Below, piece by piece: positions 1 through 6,190 of a stretch of 21,168 nt of DNA (its first letter is position 1; each line of letters opens with the position of its first letter). This stretch comes from a virus. Where the stretch lies: the IMG/VR virus record IMGVR_UViG_3300020009_000079, positions 1 through 21,168 of that record; one strand, given 5' to 3'. A program made the translations under genes and the position numbers. The notes under the pieces are model-generated. The model had not been told where the DNA came from and did no database searches. It saw only the letters and a list, made by a program, of their open reading frames with translations.

Positions 1-244
1 ACGCGAGATTGGCTTTGAGTTCTTTCTCTTTGCCGATCAACTCGCCGTTCTTCGCTTTCAATCCCGCAACTTGCTCGTTGACTGCTGCCTCAATCATGCC
101 TTGCACAAGAGGCTTCAGGTTCTCGGGAATCTGGGGAGGAGGAGCAGGAGGGGGAGGAGCAGGAGGGGGAGGGGCACCGCCGCCGCCGGACGTATCCGGA
201 TCGGGTGCGCGGTATTTCATCATGACATTGCGAGTCAGGAACAT
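1..244 (-). CDS. Probable phage scaffold protein, N-terminal part (cut by window edge)
   Basis: The frame starts at ATG 242-244 and stays open to the window edge, giving about 81 residues. It begins MFLTRNVMMKYRAPDPD, then a Gly run, then a Pro/Ala-rich hinge (about residues 24-37), then a charged helical stretch containing EQVAGLKAKNGEL and GKEKEL. From memory, phage scaffold-type proteins often have this kind of helical VAGLKAKN-x-ELxGK segment, and its place downstream of portal and MuF genes on the same strand would suit a scaffold. The start lies 3 bases after the stop of the upstream minus-strand gene, and an AAGGGA ribosome site lies inside that gene's end. The internal start at MMKYRAP is an alternative. 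The scaffold call is an inference from composition and position; the C-terminus is not visible. Confidence 0.55.
   Translation of the reverse strand, partial: MFLTRNVMMKYRAPDPDTSGGGGAPPPPAPPPPAPPPQIPENLKPLVQGMIEAAVNEQVAGLKAKNGELIGKEKELKANLA
135..175. repeat. GGAGGA-rich tandem repeat coding a Pro/Ala hinge
   Basis: A 15-base unit is present twice in perfect tandem (141-155 and 156-170), with partial units on both sides. Read on the minus strand it encodes the alternating proline/alanine hinge of the probable scaffold. Copy number could vary by slippage. Confidence 0.8.
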
Positions 245-247
245 ACT

Positions 248-508
248 TCAATTCCCTTTGGGAGTTGGCGTCATTGAGATTGTGTCCCAGATCATAGGCG
301 CAGTGATGCCGCCCATCAAACAGTCATAGCAGACGCATGCGTACACGACTGTTCCACCGGAGGGACCACGCTTACCCTGGACAGCCCCATTGACCACACG
401 TGCATAGGTTTGCGAGCCACATCGTCTGCATCGCAGCAGTCCAGGCCGCAAAGGTCGAGCCTTGGCACGCAGCAACACCGCCAACTTAGATGATGGTAAT
501 CCAGACAT
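248..508 (-). CDS. Small CxxC zinc-ribbon-like protein, unknown function
   Basis: 86 aa from ATG at 508 (a TTG two codons upstream is possible). Two Cys pairs are visible, CRRC near residue 30 and CYDC near residue 62, a spacing that would suit one zinc ribbon. The stop (248-250) is directly followed by the ATG of the probable scaffold gene, so the two are likely translated together. No strong Shine-Dalgarno is seen before ATG 508, which leaves the start uncertain. It is the first minus-strand gene left of the plus-strand block, so its promoter should lie in 509-640, where I found no convincing minus-strand -35/-10 pair. Function is unknown. Confidence 0.55.
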   Translation of the reverse strand: MSGLPSSKLAVLLRAKARPLRPGLLRCRRCGSQTYARVVNGAVQGKRGPSGGTVVYACVCYDCLMGGITAPMIWDTISMTPTPKGN

Positions 509-626
509 AAGCAAACCGTCGACACCTTACGCCATGTGGACAACGATTACAAGTTAAATTTCCTGCCACATCATTGCCGTCGAGTCAAATACCCGACTAA
601 AAAACTCGAGTTATGCTGCGTTACGC

Positions 627-656
627 GTGACTCGGCTTAATTTCCTGTGCTACAAT
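627..656 (+). promoter_or_regulatory. Array promoter P1
   Basis: GTGACT (627-632), an 18-base gap, then TACAAT (651-656). Only one half of the operator, CGTTA at 619-623, is recognisable. A class B leader follows (CATCAGCAAC...CAACAGAAAG) and ends before ATG 695. It is the leftmost member of the promoter family. Confidence 0.65.
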
Positions 657-694
657 TGCGTCATCAGCAACCCGCAACCAACAGAAAGCACACC

Positions 695-1252
695 ATGACC
701 CGCGCATTCAACTCCAACATGATCGAAGACGAAGCAGCATACGAAGCCGCCATCAAGCGGAAGATCAAGAACGCTTCGCAAGACAAGTTCCACCGCGAGA
801 ACACCGACGGCTATGATGTCATCGACTTCCTGCGCAACGCTTCTAGCTGGTCCGAGTACGCCCGGTCCCTCGCCGGTTCATATGATGACTTCGGCAAGCT
901 GTCACCCGCTCAACTCGACGCCGCCCGTGGCATGATGGCTAAGTCCGCAGCACGCAAGGCCGAGCGCATCGCTCAGCGTGACGCGCCTGCCACCTCTGGC
1001 AATCACATGGGCACCGTCGGTCAGCGCGAAGTGTTTACGCTCACCATCAATAAGATCATCGAAATGGATGGCATGTACGGCACCTCTTATATGCACCTGT
1101 GCAGCGACGCTAACGGCAACGTGTTTAAGTACAAGGGCACGACTGAACTCGGCGAGCAAGGCGCAACCGTGACCGTTAAAGCGACGGTGAAAGAGCATGC
1201 AGCGTACAACGGTGTCGCACAAACCGTCATCAACCGCCCGAAGGTGCAATGA
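695..1252 (+). CDS. Phage protein with predicted C-terminal OB-fold-like domain
   Basis: 185 aa. ATG 695 is chosen because it follows the conserved ACAGAAAG leader; a start at 647 would lie inside promoter P1. The N-terminal half is helical and ends in a segment (about residues 65-95) with KLSPAQLDAARGM. The C-terminal part (about 105-185) contains GTVGQREVFTLTI, MYGTSYMHL and VKATVKEHAAYNGVAQT, a beta-rich pattern that I recall from OB-fold-like C-termini of other phage proteins. A role in binding nucleic acid is an inference. It is the longest of the plus-strand proteins without a recognised enzymatic domain, and the first gene of the array. An intrinsic terminator follows its stop within 9 bases, so it is probably monocistronic. 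Confidence 0.85.
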   Translation: MTRAFNSNMIEDEAAYEAAIKRKIKNASQDKFHRENTDGYDVIDFLRNASSWSEYARSLAGSYDDFGKLSPAQLDAARGMMAKSAARKAERIAQRDAPATSGNHMGTVGQREVFTLTINKIIEMDGMYGTSYMHLCSDANGNVFKYKGTTELGEQGATVTVKATVKEHAAYNGVAQTVINRPKVQ

Positions 1253-1260
1253 ACAATAAG

Positions 1261-1287
1261 AGAAGGGCTCTTGCCCTTCTTCTTTTT
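1261..1287 (+). terminator. Intrinsic terminator after the first array gene
   Basis: Perfect 8-bp stem AGAAGGGC / GCCCTTCT with a TCTT loop, followed by TCTTTTT. It starts 8 bases after the stop of the upstream gene. Confidence 0.85.
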
Positions 1288-1301
1288 ATCTGTGCTATAC
1301 T
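1271..1301 (+). promoter_or_regulatory. Array promoter P2 (no operator; terminator in its place)
   Basis: TTGCCC (1271-1276), a 19-base gap, then TATACT (1296-1301). The -35 lies in the loop and 3' stem of the upstream terminator. The class A leader CACACCAACAGAAAG follows. The CCGTTA/TAACGG repeat is absent. Confidence 0.7.
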
Positions 1302-1327
1302 AGCGGCACACCAACAGAAAGCGCACC

Positions 1328-1525
1328 ATGAACCAGCTCAATCTTTATCGTACAAAATCCATCGGCGAACTCGAATTCATCGTGCGCGACGCAGGCGAAG
1401 CCGCTCTCGCGATGCGCGGCCATGATGAAAAGGCCGAGTGCAAGTATCTCGATCAAGTCAACGACGCGTGCACGGTGTTGTACGAACGCCGCCGCCTGGG
1501 CAAGCCGCAACTGCCGAAAGAATAA
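1328..1525 (+). CDS. Hypothetical small phage protein, 65 aa
   Basis: ATG 1328 follows the CAACAGAAAG leader by 8 bases. The product is short, charged and probably mostly helical (NQLNLYRTKSIGELEFIV at the N-terminus; RRRLGKPQLPKE at the C-terminus). It has no Cys pairs, signal peptide or membrane segment, and I recognise no family. It sits between promoters P2 and P3 and so is likely its own transcription unit. Confidence rests on the dedicated promoter and leader rather than on homology. Confidence 0.75.
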   Translation: MNQLNLYRTKSIGELEFIVRDAGEAALAMRGHDEKAECKYLDQVNDACTVLYERRRLGKPQLPKE

Positions 1526-1532
1526 AAAGAAA

Positions 1533-1563
1533 TTGCACCGTTACGCGGAAACGGTGCTATAAT
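1533..1563 (+). promoter_or_regulatory. Array promoter P3 with operator
   Basis: Perfect inverted repeat GCACCGTT-N7-AACGGTGC (1535-1542 and 1550-1557) directly abuts TATAAT (1558-1563). TTGCAC (1533-1538) could serve as a -35 with a 19-base gap. The leader TCACACCAACAGAAAG follows. Confidence 0.85.
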
Positions 1564-1589
1564 TCCCTCACACCAACAGAAAGCCAGAA

Positions 1590-1904
1590 ATGACCACCTC
1601 CACCATCAAGTTTCAAGAAATCGCCGCCTGGGCAATCGCCGAAGAGAAGGACGCTCGCGCACTGTTCGAATGCGTCGCTCTCCTGGGGCTCGAAGGCAAG
1701 TGGATTCGCCTGAGCGCTGCACAGCAACGCGCAATCATGGGTGCGAACGTCTTCGGCAAGAAAGAATTTTGCATCGGCGAAGACGGCGAGCTTCGCGTCG
1801 CTCACTCGGTCGCCTTCGGTCAAGACAAGGAAATCATTTATTACACTCTCGCCGATGTCCAGCGCGCAATCGCTGCTCCTGGCCTGACAAATATTTCTAA
1901 CTGA
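1590..1904 (+). CDS. Hypothetical phage protein, 104 aa
   Basis: ATG 1590 follows the leader ACAGAAAGCCAGAA. The N-terminal two thirds look helical (IAAWAIAEEKDARALFECVA), followed by a shorter mixed region containing FGKKEFCIGEDGEL and a C-terminal helix LADVQRAIAAPG. It has no metal-binding cluster or membrane segment, and I recognise no family. It lies between promoters P3 and P4 with no co-transcribed partner, so it is probably made alone. The start is well supported by leader position. Confidence 0.75.
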   Translation: MTTSTIKFQEIAAWAIAEEKDARALFECVALLGLEGKWIRLSAAQQRAIMGANVFGKKEFCIGEDGELRVAHSVAFGQDKEIIYYTLADVQRAIAAPGLTNISN

Positions 1905-1907
1905 TTG

Positions 1908-1937
1908 TTGACCCGTTACGGAATAACGGGTTATAAT
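1908..1937 (+). promoter_or_regulatory. Array promoter P4 with operator
   Basis: TTGACC (1908-1913), an 18-base gap, then TATAAT (1932-1937); this is the closest family member to a textbook sigma70 promoter. Operator CCCGTTA-N5-TAACGGG lies at 1912-1930, inside the gap. Confidence 0.88.
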
Positions 1938-1963
1938 TCATCCACACCAACCGAAAGACAGAA

Positions 1964-2266
1964 ATGCAAATCGCAGAAACCATCATCAAGCAACTCGGCG
2001 GCAACAAGTTCGCGGTCATGACCGGCGCGAAGAACTTCTCGTTCGACTCCAAGGACCAACGCGGAACGCTAATGTTCTCGATTGGCCGCAACGCCAAAGG
2101 CGTGAATCGTGTTGCCGTCACGCTGACCGAAGACGACCTGTATAACGTCACGTTCTATTCGCTGCGCTCGCTCAAGCTCACCACGAAGGCCGCAGTCAAG
2201 AGCATCTTCGCCGATCAACTGTGCGACGCTTTTACTGAACATACCGGCCTGTATACGAGCCTGTAA
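1964..2266 (+). CDS. Conserved phage hypothetical protein (QLGGNKF/MTGAK family)
   Basis: 100 aa from ATG 1964, after leader CAACCGAAAGACAGAA. It contains IKQLGGNKFAVMTGAKNF at the N-terminus, an ITL-like beta strand followed by DDLYNVTFYSL in the middle, and TEHTGLYTSL at the C-terminus. From memory, these three segments mark a widespread family of uncharacterised phage and plasmid proteins. The full-length pattern is present, so it looks intact. Function is unknown; no enzymatic residues can be assigned. An HNH endonuclease gene follows 15 bases downstream without its own promoter and is likely carried on the same transcript. Confidence 0.85.
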   Translation: MQIAETIIKQLGGNKFAVMTGAKNFSFDSKDQRGTLMFSIGRNAKGVNRVAVTLTEDDLYNVTFYSLRSLKLTTKAAVKSIFADQLCDAFTEHTGLYTSL

Positions 2267-2281
2267 GATACAATGGCTCTC

Positions 2282-2764
2282 ATGCTAAACGCCGAACGCG
2301 TCAGAGAGCTATTGCTCTATGATCCCGACACCGGGATTTTTACGCGACGCACCGACACCGGCAACGGACGCCGAATCGGTGACGTTGCCGGATACCTCTC
2401 GACAAGAGATGGTTATGTGTTCATCGGTGTCGATGGGCGCGACTATCCCGCGCACCGCTTGGCATGGCTCTACATGACCGGCGAATGGCCGACAACTACC
2501 CTCGACCATCAAGACACCGACAAGGCGAACAACTGCTTCAAAAACCTGCGGCTTGCAGGCCACTCCATGAACGGCGGCAACACACTAAAGCGCATCACCA
2601 ACACATCAGGCGCAAAAGGTGTCTCTCGTTGCTATGGGCGCGGTAAACCCTGGCACGCGCACATTCAGGGTCGATACATCGGCTCATTCGACACAATCGA
2701 AGAAGCGAAAGCCTGTTACGACAAAGCAGCGCGCGAAATATTCGGTGAATTCTTTCGCTCGTGA
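2282..2764 (+). CDS. HNH endonuclease with C-terminal AP2 domain (copy 1)
   Basis: 160 aa. Residues 58-88 hold the HNH core: HRLAW, then TLDHQD with the DH pair at 75-76, then NN at 83-84 and N88. Residues 107-160 resemble an AP2 DNA-binding domain (NTSGAKGVS, WHAHIQGRYIG, EEAKACYDKAAREIFG). Such proteins are typically free-standing homing-type endonucleases that cut DNA and spread by repair. ATG 2282 is preferred over 2273 because the paralogue at 7854 begins MLTVERLKELL, aligning with MLNAERVRELL here. It has no promoter or array leader of its own and sits between a stop codon and promoter P5, which suggests insertion at a gene/promoter boundary. Activity is inferred from motifs. Confidence 0.92.
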   Translation: MLNAERVRELLLYDPDTGIFTRRTDTGNGRRIGDVAGYLSTRDGYVFIGVDGRDYPAHRLAWLYMTGEWPTTTLDHQDTDKANNCFKNLRLAGHSMNGGNTLKRITNTSGAKGVSRCYGRGKPWHAHIQGRYIGSFDTIEEAKACYDKAAREIFGEFFRS

Positions 2765-2785
2765 CGCGGTAACTCGTGCTATACT
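2761..2785 (+). promoter_or_regulatory. Array promoter P5 (degenerate operator)
   Basis: TATACT (2780-2785) in the context GTGCTATACTAGCGGCACA, which is identical to P2. Only one half-site, GGTAAC (2768-2773), remains, and there is no clear -35. The class A leader CACACCAACAGAAAG follows. It begins at the stop codon of the HNH gene. Confidence 0.65.
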
Positions 2786-2811
2786 AGCGGCACACCAACA
2801 GAAAGACAGAA

Positions 2812-3003
2812 ATGACAGCACGCAAATCCTGGGACGAGATCATGGAACGCAAGCACATCACGCGCATGAATCGTGACGACAAGACCGTCGAACGTCTGGA
2901 ACGACTCGAAGAGAAGGCAATGCATCTGATCGGCGAACTATGCCGCGAAGGCTCACAGGCCGATCTGCTGGCATTCCTGATCCGCAATGGGTACGTGCGA
3001 TGA
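2812..3003 (+). CDS. Hypothetical small basic/helical protein, 63 aa
   Basis: ATG 2812 follows the leader ACAGAAAGACAGAA. The product is highly charged (KHITRMNRDDKTVERLERLEE) and predicted mostly helical, with a heptad-like Leu pattern in the middle that could mediate dimerisation. No family is recognised. Its TGA overlaps the ATG of the next gene (ATGA), so the two are likely translationally coupled and share promoter P5. Confidence 0.72.
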   Translation: MTARKSWDEIMERKHITRMNRDDKTVERLERLEEKAMHLIGELCREGSQADLLAFLIRNGYVR

Positions 3004-3215
3004 TTCGCCGCTCGATCACCCTGATGGAACTGCCTGCGGGCGGATGGCTCTGGAAAGAGCACGACCGAACCTACAAGAGCGCCGCAACGGCTCTACGTGC
3101 CATCAGGCGCGCAGACCGGCTCATGGTGCGTCCAGGCAGTGCCGTGACCACCGTTATCACCTGGGAACCCTGTACCTATGCAGGACAACTCGCCGCCAAA
3201 GCCGTCGCCAAATAA
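3000..3215 (+). CDS. Hypothetical small protein, 71 aa
   Basis: ATG 3000 overlaps the previous stop in an ATGA junction, which decides this start. The sequence begins MIRRSITLMELPAGGWLW, then a helical Arg/Ala-rich middle (ALRAIRRADRLMV), then a C-terminus with VITWEPCTYAGQLAAKAV. No family, Cys cluster or membrane segment is recognised. It is the second gene of a two-gene unit under promoter P5. Promoter P6 begins 16 bases after its stop. Confidence 0.68.
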   Translation: MIRRSITLMELPAGGWLWKEHDRTYKSAATALRAIRRADRLMVRPGSAVTTVITWEPCTYAGQLAAKAVAK

Positions 3216-3231
3216 TTATTTTCATTTGCTG

Positions 3232-3261
3232 TTGCGTTACGCGATAACGTCGGGCTATAAT
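3232..3261 (+). promoter_or_regulatory. Array promoter P6 with operator
   Basis: TTGCGT (3232-3237), an 18-base gap, then TATAAT (3256-3261). The operator core CGTTA-N5-TAACG lies at 3235-3249. The right arm sits 11 bases from the -10 rather than the usual 8-9. The leader is a variant (CGAATTAACGAAAGACG). Confidence 0.8.
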
Positions 3262-3293
3262 TCGTCATCGCAACGAATTAACGAAAGACGCAA

Positions 3294-3647
3294 ATGACCA
3301 AAGCAACTAAAATCACCTGCACACGCTGCATGGGCTCGGGCAAGTTCAGTTTCAACCTGACACGCGGCACGGTGTGCTTCGGCTGCAATGGCGCAGGCTT
3401 CATGATGGTCGACGCCGCCAAGCACACGAAGGCCCAGGCAGCGAAGGCCGCACGTCAAGCGAAGGCTGACGCCACGATGGCCCGCCGTCAGGAACTCGCT
3501 CGCCAATTCAGCGCCGAGATCGACGCTCTGTATGGTCCCTTCGCCGACAATGAGAAGGGCGCATACGACCGCATGTGCGCAGCCAAGCGCAACACCGGCA
3601 AGACAATCGGCGAGATGGTCAGCGCTGCCCTCGCACAAGAGATGTAA
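3294..3647 (+). CDS. DnaJ-type zinc-finger-like protein (paralogue of 5951 gene)
   Basis: 117 aa. Two CxxCxGxG-like motifs occur early: CTRCMGSG (about residues 9-16) and CFGCNGAG (about 27-34). These match the cysteine-rich module of DnaJ-like proteins and could bind one zinc ion. The rest is a long Ala/Lys/Arg-rich helix (KAQAAKAARQAKADATMARRQ) followed by a conserved-looking C-terminus with ALYGPFADNEKGAYDRM. No J-domain is present, so it is not a chaperone of the standard type. The 5951 gene shares RCMGSG and the V-C-F-x-C-x-GAG motif. Its role is unknown; nucleic-acid or protein binding is an inference. Confidence 0.82.
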   Translation: MTKATKITCTRCMGSGKFSFNLTRGTVCFGCNGAGFMMVDAAKHTKAQAAKAARQAKADATMARRQELARQFSAEIDALYGPFADNEKGAYDRMCAAKRNTGKTIGEMVSAALAQEM

Positions 3648-3658
3648 CAGTCAAAAGA

Positions 3659-3700
3659 TTTTCGCCGTTACCACCATAACGGCGAAAAACTCGCTATAAT
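3659..3700 (+). promoter_or_regulatory. Array promoter P7 with long operator, shifted register
   Basis: A perfect 12-bp inverted repeat, TTTTCGCCGTTA and TAACGGCGAAAA (3659-3670, 3677-3688, 6-base loop). TATAAT lies at 3695-3700, so the right half-site is 18 bases from the -10 instead of 9. The class B leader (CTTCAGCAACCGACACACAGAAAG) follows. No T-run follows the stem, so it is not a plus-strand terminator. Confidence 0.8.
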
Positions 3701-3735
3701 CGAATCTTCAGCAACCGACACACAGAAAGAACATC

Positions 3736-4119
3736 ATGGCCTACGTAGATCAAGACAAGAAAGCAAAAATCGCCGCCGCACTCAAGCCGGTGATGCCGAA
3801 GGGTTGGAAGTACACACTCGCTGTGCAGAACCACTCCACCATCGTTCTGAACATCGCTTCGGCACCCGTCGACATCATCGCAGCCCTGGTGCCGAGCGAG
3901 TTCCGCAACCCTGCCACGATGACCTATGCGCAGATTTACCACAAGCGCACCGACGAGTGCTTCACGTGCGCCGAGATGACCGCGATTTTCGCAAAGATCA
4001 GCGACGCTCTGAACCTCGACAACTTCGACAAGTCAGACAGCATGACCGATTATTTCCACGTCGGTCACTATGTCGACATCAACGTCGGCAAGTGGAACAA
4101 GCCCTTCGCCGTCAAATAA
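3736..4119 (+). CDS. Conserved phage hypothetical protein (DYFxVGxYVDxNxGKWxKPF type)
   Basis: 127 aa from ATG 3736, 10 bases after CAGAAAG. The C-terminus has DYFHVGHYVDINVGKWNKPF, which I recall as the signature of a widespread uncharacterised phage protein family. The middle has a short beta-like NHSTIVLNI segment followed by APVDIIAA, also typical of that family. The pattern is complete from end to end, so the gene seems intact. No catalytic motif can be assigned, and its function is unknown. It is a single gene between P7 and P8. The family link is from memory, not from a search. Confidence 0.85.
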   Translation: MAYVDQDKKAKIAAALKPVMPKGWKYTLAVQNHSTIVLNIASAPVDIIAALVPSEFRNPATMTYAQIYHKRTDECFTCAEMTAIFAKISDALNLDNFDKSDSMTDYFHVGHYVDINVGKWNKPFAVK

Positions 4120-4130
4120 AAAAAAAGAAC

Positions 4131-4159
4131 GCACCGTTACCCGCTAACGGTGCTATAAT
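4131..4159 (+). promoter_or_regulatory. Array promoter P8 with operator
   Basis: Perfect 9-bp arms GCACCGTTA-N5-TAACGGTGC (4131-4139, 4145-4153) directly abut TATAAT (4154-4159). The leader CTCACCAACAGAAAG follows. This is one of the cleanest family members. Confidence 0.88.
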
Positions 4160-4186
4160 TCAAGCTCACCAACAGAAAGGCACAAA

Positions 4187-4360
4187 ATGCAAATCGGACA
4201 AACAGTCAAAGGCGTCAAGGTCGGAACCTTCGTGATCCTGGGGTTTCGCACCATCGGCAACGAGCAGTATGCGCAACTCAAAGAGGTCTGCCCGACCACA
4301 GGCCGCAAGATGCGCGGAGAGATCGCGTTGCCGATGTCGGCACTCAAATCCATCAACTGA
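4187..4360 (+). CDS. Small conserved phage protein, 57 aa
   Basis: ATG 4187 follows leader CAACAGAAAGGCACAAA. The product starts MQIGQTVKGVKVGTFVILGF and ends ALPMSALKSIN. It looks like a small beta-rich fold with a KEVCPTTG loop. From memory, similar short proteins with VGTFVILGFR occur in other phages without known function. It is the first gene of an unbroken run 4187-5647 that appears to share promoter P8: the next gene starts 9 bases on, and later genes overlap or nearly do. Confidence 0.75.
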   Translation: MQIGQTVKGVKVGTFVILGFRTIGNEQYAQLKEVCPTTGRKMRGEIALPMSALKSIN

Positions 4361-4369
4361 AAGAAAGAC

Positions 4370-4549
4370 ATGCCAGAATACTTTGTATGCGAAGCCGGAC
4401 CGATGGGAGGTTGTCTCATCGTCTGGGCAGGCGCAACCCTGGAAGAGGCGAAGCAATTCATCACCCGCAGAACGTCCCTGTATAACTCTAGGGACAAGAA
4501 GCACGGCAACCCTGCCGAGTATTTCATCTACCATCAAGAAAGCAACTAA
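4370..4549 (+). CDS. Hypothetical small protein, 59 aa
   Basis: ATG 4370 is preceded by GAAAGAAAGAC, a variant of the array leader. The product starts MPEYFVCEAGPMGGCLIVWA and continues into a helical LEEAKQFITRR segment and an aromatic C-terminus (PAEYFIYHQESN). The TAA stop overlaps the next ATG in TAATG, indicating coupling. No family is recognised. Two Cys occur but not in a metal-binding spacing. Confidence 0.68.
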   Translation: MPEYFVCEAGPMGGCLIVWAGATLEEAKQFITRRTSLYNSRDKKHGNPAEYFIYHQESN

Positions 4550-4953
4550 TGCCCTTCAAGCTCACCAAAGAACAAACAGCACAGCGCGACGCAATCGCGG
4601 TGAAGATTCAAGAGCAACGCGAAGCGGTCAACACCGCAGTGACAGCGTTTAATGATGCGATGACCGTCGCACGCGCAGAACTGCAAGAGGCACTCGACGC
4701 CTACAATGAAGCGCTCGCTGAAGCGAAGTCGTTCGCTGAAGATGTCGCGCAGAATTGGGAGAACGATTTCGAAGAGAAGTCCGAACGCTGGCAAGAAGGC
4801 GACAAGGGCAGCGCAGTGCGCGAGATGATCGAAGCATGGCAGAGCGTCGACCTAGACGAAGCAAGCATCGACATGCCCGACGCAGAGATCAGCTTCGATG
4901 ATGTCGAGATGCATGACGAACTGTTGACCGACCTACCGAGCGAAACCGAATAA
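4549..4953 (+). CDS. Acidic coiled-coil phage protein, 134 aa
   Basis: ATG 4549 overlaps the preceding stop (TAATG). Residues about 5-75 form a long, nearly uninterrupted helix rich in Ala, Glu and Gln (KLTKEQTAQRDAI, AELQEALDAYNEALAEA), followed by an EEKSERWQEGDKGSAV segment and a strongly acidic tail. I recall similar proteins, with a KSERWQEG segment, as conserved hypotheticals in phages and plasmids. The low isoelectric point could suit a DNA mimic or a protein-binding role, but that is speculation. It shares the P8 transcription unit. Confidence 0.78.
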   Translation: MPFKLTKEQTAQRDAIAVKIQEQREAVNTAVTAFNDAMTVARAELQEALDAYNEALAEAKSFAEDVAQNWENDFEEKSERWQEGDKGSAVREMIEAWQSVDLDEASIDMPDAEISFDDVEMHDELLTDLPSETE

Positions 4954-4976
4954 CCACCCACAGCAGAAAGCACACC

Positions 4977-5441
4977 ATGAAATTCAGAATCGCGAACGAC
5001 GCAAAGAACAACGCAGGCAAGCTCCTCGACTCGGTCAGCGTACACCAGCACGAGAACGGACGTGTGAGCGTCACAGGCCGCATCAACGGCAGACAGGCAC
5101 CGTGGGAGGGTAGTCTAGGCACGAGCGTAATCTTCGCCGATGCCGAAGCAGAGGCATGGTTGCTCGATCAAAATATCGATTGGATACGGCACGGCAGATG
5201 GCTCGATGAACAGCGCACAAAGCTCGAAGAAGAGCAGCGCATCATAGATGCGGATCGCGCAAAGCGACACGCTCGCGCACGCGAAGAACTCGCCATCATC
5301 GAGGCAGCACAGCGCAAGTTCGCCGTCGCCGTGCGCGAAGGCGTCATGCAATTCGACGGTGTGCCGCAGATCGCGAGCGTCCCAGGTGAAGCAGGCCGCA
5401 AATGGGTATCCGCCTGGGTGCTCGTGGAGGTGCCCGCATGA
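4977..5441 (+). CDS. Hypothetical protein with central coiled coil, 154 aa
   Basis: ATG 4977 follows CACAGCAGAAAGCACACC, the array leader without a promoter in front of it, so it is probably read from P8. The N-terminal 50 residues look beta-rich (VSVHQHENGRVSVTGRINGR). Residues about 70-115 are a charged helix (RTKLEEEQRIIDADRAKRHA), and the C-terminus ends WVSAWVLVEVPA. No recognised domain or catalytic pattern. Its TGA overlaps the next ATG (ATGA). Confidence 0.72.
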   Translation: MKFRIANDAKNNAGKLLDSVSVHQHENGRVSVTGRINGRQAPWEGSLGTSVIFADAEAEAWLLDQNIDWIRHGRWLDEQRTKLEEEQRIIDADRAKRHARAREELAIIEAAQRKFAVAVREGVMQFDGVPQIASVPGEAGRKWVSAWVLVEVPA

Positions 5442-5647
5442 GATGGCACAGGCACAAGTATGCGCACGGGCGGTACATCTGCGGCAACTACACGTGCGAG
5501 AAGGATCATTCTCGCCTGGGTGACGTGTGGAGTCTGAAGTACAACGGTGTCGAGGTGTCGCAGTCGACCACGTTCCGACAAGCGAAAGCAGACGCCTATG
5601 AACATTTTCAGAAAGCGCTTGCGACGTTACGCAATAACGGGTTATAA
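5438..5647 (+). CDS. Hypothetical small protein ending inside promoter P9, 69 aa
   Basis: ATG 5438 overlaps the previous stop (ATGA), which fixes the start against an in-frame ATG further upstream. The N-terminus is His/Arg/Tyr-rich (MRWHRHKYAHGRYICGNYTC) with two Cys. The middle has SLKYNGVEVSQSTTFRQAK. The last residues ATLRNNGL are encoded by the operator of promoter P9, and the TAA stop lies within its TATAAT. It is the last gene of the P8 unit. No family is recognised. Confidence 0.7.
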   Translation: MRWHRHKYAHGRYICGNYTCEKDHSRLGDVWSLKYNGVEVSQSTTFRQAKADAYEHFQKALATLRNNGL

Positions 5648-5648
5648 T
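5619..5648 (+). promoter_or_regulatory. Array promoter P9 inside a coding 3' end
   Basis: TTGCGA (5619-5624), an 18-base gap, then TATAAT (5643-5648). Operator core CGTTA-N5-TAACG lies at 5625-5639. The upstream gene's stop TAA is part of the -10. The class A leader CACACCAACCGAAAG follows. Confidence 0.83.
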
Positions 5649-5674
5649 TCGGTCACACCAACCGAAAGACGAAA

Positions 5675-5890
5675 ATGACCAAATATCAAGCAGCAGACAA
5701 GGCAATCGCCACTTACGACGCGTTTATCTTCGCCGACTTCGGGCGTCCCTTCGATCAAGAGAAGGCCGATCTCCTTGCCGCTGTTGCGGTGTGCGAGTGC
5801 GAAGAAGCCTCGCGTGACCGCTCGGTCAATCAGGCCACACGCGATTACTATCGCGAGCAGGCGAAAATCTTCCGCGCAATTTGCGCATAA
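5675..5890 (+). CDS. Hypothetical small helical protein, 71 aa
   Basis: ATG 5675 follows leader CAACCGAAAGACGAAA. The product is Ala/Glu/Asp-rich and mostly helical (MTKYQAADKAIATYDAFI; QEKADLLAAVAVCE). It has two closely spaced Cys (VCECEE) but no second pair, so zinc binding is unlikely. It is alone between promoters P9 and P10. No family is recognised. Confidence 0.72.
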   Translation: MTKYQAADKAIATYDAFIFADFGRPFDQEKADLLAAVAVCECEEASRDRSVNQATRDYYREQAKIFRAICA

Positions 5891-5895
5891 ACAAC

Positions 5896-5924
5896 GCACC
5901 GTTACCCGATAACGGTGCTATAAT
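5896..5924 (+). promoter_or_regulatory. Array promoter P10 with operator
   Basis: Perfect arms GCACCGTTA-N5-TAACGGTGC (5896-5904, 5910-5918) directly abut TATAAT (5919-5924). The leader GCTCACCAACAGAAAG follows. Confidence 0.87.
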
Positions 5925-5950
5925 CTAGGCTCACCAACAGAAAGCAGACG

Positions 5951-6190
5951 ATGACACACTATTACGAAGAGACGCAAGAGCAGAAAGATGCGTTCTGGTC
6001 CTGGGCAGTCGGCGAAGATACCGCCCGCGCCGCTGTCAAGGCAGTGCTCGCCACTCGCGCCGCTAAGCGCACCGCTGCCGGTGTCATGCGCTGCGGCAGG
6101 TGCATGGGCTCGGGATGGATCAGGAGCTTCGCTCACGTCGCGAATGGTGTATGCTTTGCCTGCGATGGTGCTGGCAACGTTACGCAATAA
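5951..6190 (+). CDS. DnaJ-type zinc-finger-like protein, 79 aa (paralogue of 3294 gene)
   Basis: ATG 5951 follows leader CAACAGAAAGCAGACG. A helical N-terminus (EETQEQKDAFWSWAVG, then an Ala/Arg-rich helix) leads to CGRCMGSG (about residues 48-55) and CFACDGAG (about 68-75). The two Cys pairs match those of the 3294 product (RCMGSG; V-C-F-x-C-x-GAG), but here they lie at the C-terminus, so the module order is swapped. The last codons and stop coincide with an operator-like CGTTACGCAATAAC. Function is unknown. Confidence 0.82.
   Translation: MTHYYEETQEQKDAFWSWAVGEDTARAAVKAVLATRAAKRTAAGVMRCGRCMGSGWIRSFAHVANGVCFACDGAGNVTQ

Noticed and set aside
9-329. 106-codon plus-strand frame rich in Gly
   Set aside because: Antisense to the Pro-rich hinge of the probable scaffold; no leader or ribosome site.
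5115-5705. 196-codon open frame on the minus strand
   Set aside because: Antisense to three small plus-strand genes that have leaders and start/stop overlaps. No ribosome site; composition is antisense-like.
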